DNA from: Actinomycetota bacterium
GTDB taxonomy: Bacteria > Actinomycetota > Thermoleophilia > Solirubrobacterales > 70-9
Direction of reading: 5' to 3'
Assembly (NCBI GenBank): GCA_005884305.1
Contig: VAYL01000139.1
Coordinates: forward strand, 1-6,598
DNA: 6,598 nt
The translations under genes were made by a program, and so were the position numbers. Below the pieces are notes generated by a model. The model had not been told where the DNA came from, did no database searches, and saw only the letters and a program-made list of their open reading frames with translations. Positions 1-6,315 of this stretch are shown here, piece after piece. Numbering within the stretch: position 1 is the stretch's first letter; every line of letters starts with the position of its first letter.

Positions 1-197
1 TGCAGGAAGGTCGTGTGCGTGTGCACGTTCAGCGACCCACTCTTGTACACCGTCTTCGACAACCCAGGCGTGTTCGGGGTGAACGCGAAGGTCGTCGTCG
101 AGACGTTGTTGGTCACCGCAAGCGCAGCGCCGGCGGCCGCAAGAGCGCCGATTGCCGCGACGGCGAAGATGGCGAGGTGCCGTCTCCGGAAACGCAT
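1..197 (-). CDS. Exported protein of unknown function, N-terminal part (gene runs off the left edge)
   Basis: The first 65 codons of a gene on the minus strand are visible; the rest lies beyond position 1. The start ATG (195-197) is preceded by a very strong Shine-Dalgarno sequence with 8 nt spacing, which fixes the start. The N terminus is a clear signal peptide: the basic stretch MRFRRRH, a hydrophobic Ala-rich core (residues 8-24), then an ALA motif at 25-27 that suits signal peptidase I cleavage before VTNN. The mature part seen so far is rich in Thr, Ser and Asn (VSTTTFAF) and contains a small His/Thr motif, NVHTHT. No lipobox Cys is present, so a free secreted or periplasmic protein is more likely than a lipoprotein. 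It resembles, from memory only, small uncharacterised exported proteins of Thermoleophilia. It follows the mce operon on the same strand after 180 bp, but nothing shown here ties it to lipid transport. I do not recognise a function. Confidence 0.8.
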   Translation of the reverse strand, partial: MRFRRRHLAIFAVAAIGALAAAGAALAVTNNVSTTTFAFTPNTPGLSKTVYKSGSLNVHTHTTFL

Positions 198-205
198 GTA
201 TTGAT

Positions 206-214
206 CTCCTCCTT
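206..214 (-). promoter_or_regulatory. Strong ribosome binding site of the exported-protein gene
   Basis: On the minus strand the sequence AAGGAGGAG lies 8 nt upstream of the ATG at 195-197. It is a near-ideal match to the 16S rRNA anti-Shine-Dalgarno sequence and is much stronger than anything before three of the four full mce genes. It argues for independent, efficient translation of the downstream gene. Confidence 0.85.
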
Positions 215-248
215 GTGTGAGAGCTTCGGCGCGGTCTCTCCGTCCGCG

Positions 249-327
249 CCCCGGGCTACAACCCTACATCGGTGACCCTCCCGCGCCGTTGAGTTTCGAC
301 CGGGAGCCGAGACCGATGTAGCCGGGG
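249..327. repeat. Nested inverted repeat between the mce operon and the exported-protein gene
   Basis: The arms CTACATCGGT (264-273) and ACCGATGTAG (312-321) are perfect 10-bp reverse complements. Inside them, CTCCCG (278-283) pairs with CGGGAG (301-306), leaving a 17-nt loop. A second arm, CCCCGGGCTACA (249-260), is complementary to TGTAGCCGGGG (317-327) apart from one bulged base, so it competes with the first arm for TGTAG at 317-321. A separate 10-bp palindrome, AGCCCGGGCT, sits at 338-347 just after the last mce stop codon. No T-run follows any of these stems on the minus strand, so a classical intrinsic terminator is not shown. Possible roles are a T-less terminator or mRNA 3'-end stabiliser, a dyad operator, or a leader structure for the next gene. 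No convincing -35/-10 pair was found. The rest of the 198-377 gap holds only a weak 5-bp stem (219-223 with 236-240). Confidence 0.6.
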
Positions 328-377
328 AAACGGTAGCAGCCCGGGCTCCGATCAGCGATGAAAGGCGTCTGGGGCGG

Positions 378-1967
378 CTAGGGCTCGCGCCGGACGTGCA
401 GGTACGGCGTTTTCTCGCGCAGCGTCCCGATCGACTTGAAGCCCCCCTGCTTCTTGCACGCCGGGCGCTTCGTCTGGGCAGTGCTCAGGTGGCCGTTGAA
501 GCCATAGGTCTTGATGCGCTGGAACAGGTCCTGCGCCTGCGCCTGCTTCTCCTGGTTGGTCCCGGTGAACCGGCCGCTGTTCCAGAAGTTGGGGTCGTTC
601 GGGCTGTTCGGGTCGAGCCTTGCGGTGATCCCGTTCCCGCACGGCGTGTTCCGGAAGGCCTCGAGACCGTGCCGGAGGTTGTTGTAGCCGCCGGGCTTGA
701 AGTAGGGATTCGCGCGCTCCATCGTCAGGCGCTGGGGAAACGCCGCCATGCTCTGCGGATTCAGAGGGCTGGAGGTCCGCAGGAGCTGCACGTTGGTGAA
801 GTTCTTCTCGGGCGCGCTTTGGACCTGATTCGTGGCGGCGGCGATGTTGCCGAGGAAGGCGGTGATCTCATGCTTGTACTTCTGGGCGACCTTGATGATC
901 GGGTTGAAGTCCGCCAGCCATGGCGCCCGGCCGTCGACGGTGCCACCGAGCCGCGAGAGCAGCGGCGTCAAGTCGTCGTTGAGGAGCCTGCGAAGCGCCG
1001 GGAACCCCCTGTGCGACGCGGCGATCGTTCCGTGAAGACCGACGAAGAAGCGCTGAAGGTCGGGCGCAGCCCTGCCGGCGGCCTCCAGCGTCGGGCTCAG
1101 CTGCTTCGCGGACGGCCGCAGCTGCTGCACGAGCGGGTCCGCGTCGATCGCGAACCGGTTCAGCCGCTGGAGCGTGAGCCGAGTCTCGTGCTGGAACGTC
1201 GGCAGGATCCGGAACGCCTGAGCGAGGTCCTGGTTGCGCTGCGCCGTCGTCGAGAAGACCCGGTCGGAGTTCTGAATCAGGCCCCGCAGCTGGCCCTGGC
1301 GCTCGGAGAGCGCCTGGAACACGGTGCCGCCGCTGTGAACGAGCTGGCGCACGGCATGCTGCTGCGTATCCAGGATCCGCAGGGCGCGATTGGCCGACTC
1401 CGAGAAGGGCTCGAGCTCGGAGAGCGCCTCGCCGAACTGCTGGCCACGGCCGCGCAGCGCGGCGGCCTGCGACTGCATCCAGCCACGGAACGCCTCGCGG
1501 GTTGGCCTGCTGAAGGTGCGGAAGATCTCGTCGAGCTGTACCGAGTTTGCGACCTGCGCCGGCGGCAGCGTGGCGCCCTCCGGAAGCGTGGGTGCCGTGT
1601 CCGAGCCGGGTGTCAGCTCGACGTAGGTCTCACCGAGCAGCGTTTTGGCTCGGAGGATGGCCTTGGTGTCGTCGGGGATCGGCGCGTACTGGCTGTCGAG
1701 CTCGATCGTCGCGTCGGCGTAGTCGCTGTTGTTTGACAGCTCGATGGACTTCACCTTGCCGACAGAGACACCGGAGATCCGCACGTCGGACTCCACCGCG
1801 AGCTGAGGCGTCGCCTGCTGGAACGGAACCGTGATCCGGTAGCCCTCCGGCTTCAAGGGGATGGGACCGCCGAACGCGATCCACAGGAACAGCGCGAGGC
1901 CGAAGCAAGACAGCGCGAAGCCGATCGCGATCAGGATGCGGGTGACTGTCGGTGGCCTCGTCTCCAT
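378..1967 (-). CDS. MCE/MlaD family protein, last gene of the mce operon (529 aa)
   Basis: This is a predicted membrane-anchored subunit of an Mce lipid importer. A short N terminus precedes a transmembrane helix at about residues 10-32 (ILIAIGFALSCFGLALFLWI). The MCE domain spans about 43-120, with the core DVRISGVSVGKV (61-72) and the closing strand GETYVELTPGS. NSVQLDEIFRTF (141-152) links it to a long predicted helical region, about 153-385, that probably forms the tube. The tail (about 390-529) is Asn/Pro/Gly-rich, with FKPGGYNN, two Cys (443 and 504) and a basic end. The ATG directly follows the stop of the upstream gene (TAGATG, no overlap) and has no evident Shine-Dalgarno sequence, so translation probably depends on ribosomes finishing that gene. 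Family membership is secure. The substrate and the exact correspondence to MceE or MceF of mycobacteria are not. Cys21 lies mid-helix and is not a convincing lipobox. Confidence 0.96.
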   Translation of the reverse strand: METRPPTVTRILIAIGFALSCFGLALFLWIAFGGPIPLKPEGYRITVPFQQATPQLAVESDVRISGVSVGKVKSIELSNNSDYADATIELDSQYAPIPDDTKAILRAKTLLGETYVELTPGSDTAPTLPEGATLPPAQVANSVQLDEIFRTFSRPTREAFRGWMQSQAAALRGRGQQFGEALSELEPFSESANRALRILDTQQHAVRQLVHSGGTVFQALSERQGQLRGLIQNSDRVFSTTAQRNQDLAQAFRILPTFQHETRLTLQRLNRFAIDADPLVQQLRPSAKQLSPTLEAAGRAAPDLQRFFVGLHGTIAASHRGFPALRRLLNDDLTPLLSRLGGTVDGRAPWLADFNPIIKVAQKYKHEITAFLGNIAAATNQVQSAPEKNFTNVQLLRTSSPLNPQSMAAFPQRLTMERANPYFKPGGYNNLRHGLEAFRNTPCGNGITARLDPNSPNDPNFWNSGRFTGTNQEKQAQAQDLFQRIKTYGFNGHLSTAQTKRPACKKQGGFKSIGTLREKTPYLHVRREP

Positions 1968-3311
1968 CTAGAACACGAAGCAGTTGTTGGGGTCGTGGTC
2001 CGCGATCTCGCGCTGGCTCGGCACGTTGGAGAGCTGCATGAGGGTGTGGAGGAACGGGTCGCTGCCGGCCACGGCCTCGGCCAGGAAGGCGGTATTGCAC
2101 GACAGCTCCACGAGGCCGTGGCGAAGCGGTCCGCTCGCGTCCTGGGTGAAGAAGACGGCGTTCGTGTCGTGATTCAGCCACGCCGCCCAGAACAAGTAGC
2201 CCTCGTCCTTCGCCCCCGGCGGGTTGTAAGCGAGCGAATTGAGCACTAGGTTCAGCTCGCTGAACGCCTTCGACAGGGAGGTCGACGTCGTCGCCAGGGG
2301 CTTCGACAGCTGGTTCAGGTGCTTCAGCGGCGTCTGGATCTTCCGTGCGAACGGCCTGATCTGGTTCTCGATCGGTCCCTTCGTCTCCCGGAACAGCGGA
2401 CGCACCTGGCGCAATGCCGGGGCCAGTGCCTGGGCCGATGGGATCAGCTTGCGCGATGCCGGGCCTAGCACGAGCGCCAATCGGTTCGTGCTCGTCAGCG
2501 TGCTTTGCGTCTGGCGGAGCGTCGGCGGGAACTCCTGGAGTGTCGAGCGGATCGCGTTCTGCTCCTTAGCGAAGGACCCGAGAACGGTGTTCGAGGACCG
2601 GACGAAGCGCGCGAGCTCCGTGTCACGATGGCCGAGCTCCGTGCTCAGCTTGCCGAAGTTGGTGATGACTCGACGTAGGTTCTGGCGGCGCTCCGCGAGC
2701 GCCGAGTTGATGCGGGCGATATCACGCACGGTGGGCTCGAACCGGCGCAGGCCCGCAGACAGCTGCTTCGAGTGCCCGTAGAGACCCTGAGAGGCGCCCT
2801 GGAGCAGGAGCTGGAGGAACGACTGCGTGTCGCCGTCGAGGCTCGCGAGAATCTGGTCCGGGTTGACGTTGGGCTGGGCGTCCGCGAGGGGAACGGTTGA
2901 GCCTTCCTTGACCTCTGGGCTTCCCGGGGTACCCGGATCGATGTCGATCGTCATGTCCTGTAGGCCCGTCCGCGGGCGCAGGAGGAGCGACGCGTTCTTA
3001 TGGATCAGCGGCGCGTACTTCGGGTCGATGTTCATCGTCACGACGGCGACCCCGTTTTCGAGGTTGACCGCCTTGACGGTCCCGATCTTGATCCCGGAGA
3101 GGTCGACGGTCTGGCCCTGGCCTGGAGTCACGGCCTGGGCCGAGGTGAACTCCGCCTTCAGCTCGAAGTGCTCCTGACCGAGGATCGGCACCCATGACGG
3201 GAAATTGGCCTGCTGCTTGACCAGGATGACCCCGGTCGCCACGATCGCCAGGACGATGAGGACGCCGATCGCCACGAAGTCGCGCAGGTGCTCTCGAATC
3301 GCGCGCTTCAC
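1968..3311 (-). CDS. MCE/MlaD family protein, GTG start (447 aa)
   Basis: This is the shortest complete MCE subunit here. A basic N terminus (MKRAIREH) precedes a transmembrane helix at about 12-31. The MCE domain spans about 49-126. Its core, TVDLSGIKIGTV (68-79), departs from the VRI-x-GV form of the other three: Asp and Leu replace Arg-Ile and Ile replaces Val. The domain closes with GLQDMTIDIDPGTPG and continues through PNVNPDQILASL (148-159) into a long predicted helical region, about 160-360. The tail contains GYLFWAAWLNHDTNAVFFTQ (371-390) and two Cys (405 and 444), and ends in NNCFVF. The start is GTG, overlapping the upstream stop as GTGA; an AAGG lies 7 nt before it. The overlap and the well-formed N terminus support this start. 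It is presumed to be a ring or tube subunit of the same envelope lipid transporter; substrate unknown. Confidence 0.96.
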   Translation of the reverse strand: MKRAIREHLRDFVAIGVLIVLAIVATGVILVKQQANFPSWVPILGQEHFELKAEFTSAQAVTPGQGQTVDLSGIKIGTVKAVNLENGVAVVTMNIDPKYAPLIHKNASLLLRPRTGLQDMTIDIDPGTPGSPEVKEGSTVPLADAQPNVNPDQILASLDGDTQSFLQLLLQGASQGLYGHSKQLSAGLRRFEPTVRDIARINSALAERRQNLRRVITNFGKLSTELGHRDTELARFVRSSNTVLGSFAKEQNAIRSTLQEFPPTLRQTQSTLTSTNRLALVLGPASRKLIPSAQALAPALRQVRPLFRETKGPIENQIRPFARKIQTPLKHLNQLSKPLATTSTSLSKAFSELNLVLNSLAYNPPGAKDEGYLFWAAWLNHDTNAVFFTQDASGPLRHGLVELSCNTAFLAEAVAGSDPFLHTLMQLSNVPSQREIADHDPNNCFVF

Positions 3312-4870
3312 TTGACGGCCTTCGGGTCGGGCGGGCCCACCGCGGCGGCTGGGCCGTTGATGTCTGGCGGCGGGTTCCGGTACACGTCCATCCGGAAGGG
3401 AGGCGTCTTGTTCAGGCCCAAGAGCACAGGCCGGGTCCCCAGCGGGTCAGAGATGTTGTGGGCCCAGAGGGACGTGTTCTGGCTCCCACCGTTCGGGTTG
3501 TTCATCTTGTCGAGACTGGGCCCGCCGCCCGCCTGGAAGCGCACGAAGGAGCCATTTCCATCGAAGTCCTGGCTCTCGCCGGCGAGCTGCACGAAGCTGT
3601 AGAAGAACTCGCGATAGTTCGGTTCGCCGGTGCTGAACGGATAAGCGCCGCCCGCGTTGTCGATCACCGTGTTGCCGGCTGGGATCAGGTTGTGTGACGT
3701 GCACCTACTGAGCAGATCGGTTTGGTGGAAAAGCGAAGGTGCGGACGCTGCGCTTTGCGCCAGCCCAGGCCCGGCCTGTGCGAGGTAGCGGGCATCGATG
3801 CCCAGCTCCTGCGGCCGCAGGAGCCGCTTGAACTGGACCAGCCACGGCGTGCCTGTGCGGACGGTCTCGGGCAGTTGGCGAATTCCGGGCTCGAGCTGAA
3901 TCGCCAGGGCACGGAACGGCGGGAGCGATTGATCGAGGTGAAGCAGCGTGGGCCGTGCCTGTTCGAGCGTCGGCGCCAGTTCGCGAATGGTTGCCGACAG
4001 GTTCGTCGATTCCGAGGCGAGAGCACCGGCCGTCGTGTTGAAGTTCGTGATCAGACCCTTGAGCGCACCCTCGTCCGACGCCAGCTCCCGGAAGACGTTG
4101 CGCTGGCCGCGGATGAGGTTGGAGAGGTCGTGCGAGTGCTGGCCGAGTAGGGCGTTGTTGACGATCGACGAGTCGCGGCCGGCCGTGCCGCCGTATTTGA
4201 ACGTCTCATTGAGCGCCTGCGCGGCCGTCAGGCCCTTGACGTCCGGATCCTGGGTCTTGTCCTCCGCCGCGGTGGGGACATGGGTCAGGGCGTCGCCATA
4301 GCCCTTGAGCGCTTGCTGGAGATCGGTGCGGTTGTTCTTCTGGAGGGAAGTGAGGATCTCGTCGAGCTGGACCGCCGTGCCCGTCTGCGTGACGGGGATC
4401 GTGTCGCCGCTCGAGAGGTCCGTCGACTCTGGGCTCCCAGGCCGCAGGTCGAGGAAGAAGTTGCCCTCCAGGAAGAGACGGGGACGAATCGTGATCGTGG
4501 CGTCCTTGTGGATCGGCTGGCCCTCGTCGTCGACCGTGAAGGTGACATTGGCCATGTTGCCCTCGCGCGAGACGCTCACGACTTGCCCGACGTCAACGCC
4601 GGCGATGCGAACCGGGGAGTTCGGCTTGAGCGTCGTCGCGTTCTGGAATGTGGCGTGGAGCTCGTAGCCGCGGCCCGTGAACGGGAAGTGCTTGGTGAAG
4701 GCATTGACGAATGCCAGCACCGAGACGGCGAGGATCAGCGCCACCAGGAAGAGGCCGATCTTCGCGGGACTGGGACCGCGATAGCTGCGGCCGAAGATGC
4801 GCGGATCGGGAGCCTCCTCCCAGGGCTTGTAGCGGACCGGTGCGCGCCGCTTTCGGCGGAACAGGCTCAT
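3308..4870 (-). CDS. MCE/MlaD family protein with long cytoplasmic N terminus (520 aa)
   Basis: This subunit has an unusually long, basic, probably cytoplasmic N terminus of about 37 residues (including RYKPWEEAPDPRIF) before the transmembrane helix at about 38-58. That segment could contact the permease or ATPase (inference). The MCE domain covers about 68-143, with PVRIAGVDVGQV (86-97) and the closing strand LEGNFFLDLRPGSPE. TAVQLDEILTSL (165-176) leads into the helical region. That region is interrupted at about 196-232 by a polar, acidic stretch (AAEDKTQDPDVKG) and resumes from about 236 to 380. The tail (about 385-520) has a single Cys (390), GGAYPFSTGEPNYREFFYSF, a DFDGNG segment (435-440) and a Pro-rich end. 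The ATG overlaps the upstream stop as ATGA, and its Shine-Dalgarno sequence is weak (GGGG about 9 nt upstream), consistent with coupled translation. Lipid-transport role by family; substrate unknown. Confidence 0.96.
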   Translation of the reverse strand: MSLFRRKRRAPVRYKPWEEAPDPRIFGRSYRGPSPAKIGLFLVALILAVSVLAFVNAFTKHFPFTGRGYELHATFQNATTLKPNSPVRIAGVDVGQVVSVSREGNMANVTFTVDDEGQPIHKDATITIRPRLFLEGNFFLDLRPGSPESTDLSSGDTIPVTQTGTAVQLDEILTSLQKNNRTDLQQALKGYGDALTHVPTAAEDKTQDPDVKGLTAAQALNETFKYGGTAGRDSSIVNNALLGQHSHDLSNLIRGQRNVFRELASDEGALKGLITNFNTTAGALASESTNLSATIRELAPTLEQARPTLLHLDQSLPPFRALAIQLEPGIRQLPETVRTGTPWLVQFKRLLRPQELGIDARYLAQAGPGLAQSAASAPSLFHQTDLLSRCTSHNLIPAGNTVIDNAGGAYPFSTGEPNYREFFYSFVQLAGESQDFDGNGSFVRFQAGGGPSLDKMNNPNGGSQNTSLWAHNISDPLGTRPVLLGLNKTPPFRMDVYRNPPPDINGPAAAVGPPDPKAVK

Positions 4871-6315
4871 TTGAGCTGCCCCGGGATCTGGTCCTGCGTT
4901 TTGATGCCTTGATTGCCGGGCGAGTGGCCGATCTCGAGCCTGCCCTTGACGTAGTTCTCGTTACCGGCCTCGCACTCCCGAGGATGCTGCCCTGGGGACG
5001 CCGTGTTGGGGTACGGATTGGCGTGGAGGAAGTTCGCCACCGGATCTCCGGCCCCGTTCGTCTCGTTGCCGGCCTTGTTTGCGGGCGCGGACGACGGGGC
5101 GGTCTCGTTGTTCGGGCCGCCCGGGCTCGACATCACGAGGAACCGCTGGCTCGTCCCGATGCCGTCCCCGATGCTGAGGAGGCCCGAGGCGTTCCGGAAC
5201 AGGAGCGTCCCGTAGTTGCACACGGTCTGCGCCGGCGCGACGAAGCGAAGCGTCGGCGAGAGATAGTTCAGGGTTTGCGTCGACCGTGAGATCCCGCCCT
5301 GGACATCGGGGTTGGTCGCGAAGCGCTCGAGCGTGTCGGCGGTGGGCGGGAGCTGCGCGTTCAGCGACGGCGCGCCCGGCAGGACGCGGGCCCCGGTCTC
5401 CAGTGCCGACGCGATCTCGGGCGAGGTTCTGGCGAGTGCGTGCACGCCGGGGCGCAGATCTGCGAACAGCGCGGCGTTGTGCCGCAGGAAAGTGCTGATT
5501 CGCGGGCTCGTACGGATCAGCGTGTCGAAGGTCGGCGGCGTCTCGGAGATCGTGTCCTGGATAAACGGCCGAGCGACTGACGCGAGCGCGCCGAACGTCG
5601 TGTCCAGCGAGACGAACATGTGCGCCTGCGTCTCGGCCACCGGCGCGACCTCGGCAGCCGCATGCCCCGCCTCGCGGAAGAAGCGAGCGAAGCCGGTCTT
5701 GCTCGACGCCAGGTTGCGAGCCACCGGCTCGAGGCGGCGAAGCAGCGGCCTCAGCTGGCCGATCGCGGCATTGATCTGCGGTCCGCGGCCAGCGAGAACC
5801 GCGCCGAACTGGGAGAGGTTTTGGCGAATGGCGGCGCGCGTTCGCCCGTTGAAGGTGCTCAGAACCTGGTCGTACTCGACCGGATGTGGGCGCGCCGCGG
5901 TGAGGCTGAGAGTCGCTCCTTCGGGGTAGCCGTTGGGGTTGTCGCTGCGGTCGATTTCCAGGTACTTCAGGCCCAGGGCCGACTGCGCTCGAACGACGAC
6001 GGTCGAGCCCTTTGGGATCGGCTCGACGCTCTTGTCCAGCTTCAGGTCGGCCTTTGCGGTCACGCGGCCGTTGGAGTGCTGGACGGGCACGACGTCCTCC
6101 ACGAAGCCGACGCGGACGCCGGCGATTCGCACGTCGTTCCCGGGCACGAGCGTCTCGGCGTTCGGGACCTGCACCGAGATCCGGTAGCTCGGGACAAATG
6201 GAAGCCCGTTGTTCGCGTTGTAGGCGAGGAAGACGGCAAGGATCACGATCAGCGTCGTGATGGCGCCGACCAGCGTCGGGCTCGAGGCGATCATTCCGAC
6301 TCCGCCTCGCCTCAT
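4867..6315 (-). CDS. MCE/MlaD family protein (482 aa)
   Basis: This is a predicted Mce lipid-transporter subunit. A short basic N terminus precedes a transmembrane helix at about 13-33, followed by AYNANNGLPFVPSY (31-44). The MCE domain covers about 44-122, with the core DVRIAGVRVGFV (61-72) and the closing strand GLKYLEIDRSD. HPVEYDQVLSTF (144-155) opens a long predicted helical region that runs to about 355. Next come a segment with Cys366 and the small Gly-rich stretch SIGDGIG, then an Asn/Ala/Pro low-complexity spacer (about 399-425), then a tail with Cys448. The ATG at 6313-6315 overlaps the upstream stop as ATGA and has GGAGG 9 nt before it, so it is preferred over Met8, the other possible start. 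Family assignment is firm; substrate and ring position are not determined by the sequence. Confidence 0.96.
   Translation of the reverse strand: MRRGGVGMIASSPTLVGAITTLIVILAVFLAYNANNGLPFVPSYRISVQVPNAETLVPGNDVRIAGVRVGFVEDVVPVQHSNGRVTAKADLKLDKSVEPIPKGSTVVVRAQSALGLKYLEIDRSDNPNGYPEGATLSLTAARPHPVEYDQVLSTFNGRTRAAIRQNLSQFGAVLAGRGPQINAAIGQLRPLLRRLEPVARNLASSKTGFARFFREAGHAAAEVAPVAETQAHMFVSLDTTFGALASVARPFIQDTISETPPTFDTLIRTSPRISTFLRHNAALFADLRPGVHALARTSPEIASALETGARVLPGAPSLNAQLPPTADTLERFATNPDVQGGISRSTQTLNYLSPTLRFVAPAQTVCNYGTLLFRNASGLLSIGDGIGTSQRFLVMSSPGGPNNETAPSSAPANKAGNETNGAGDPVANFLHANPYPNTASPGQHPRECEAGNENYVKGRLEIGHSPGNQGIKTQDQIPGQLK

Noticed and set aside
215..263. Sigma-70-like promoter for the exported-protein gene
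   Set aside because: TAGGGT on the minus strand (261-266) could serve as a -10 box, but no acceptable -35 box lies at the right distance, and chance matches are common.
338..347. Palindrome AGCCCGGGCT after the last mce stop as an intrinsic terminator
   Set aside because: The palindrome is perfect but leaves no loop without opening the centre, and no T-run follows on the minus strand. It is noted as part of the gap only.
396..1736. Open frame of 446 codons on the plus strand
   Set aside because: It lies antisense to the 529-aa MCE gene. Its product is rich in Arg, Leu, Glu and Val with no recognisable domain, as expected of a high-GC shadow frame.
1902..1916. Cys21 of the 529-aa MCE protein as a lipoprotein attachment site (MceE/Lpr-like)
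   Set aside because: The sequence before it (ALSC) lacks the usual Leu at -3, and the hydrophobic helix continues for about 10 residues after the Cys, which fits a transmembrane anchor rather than a lipobox.
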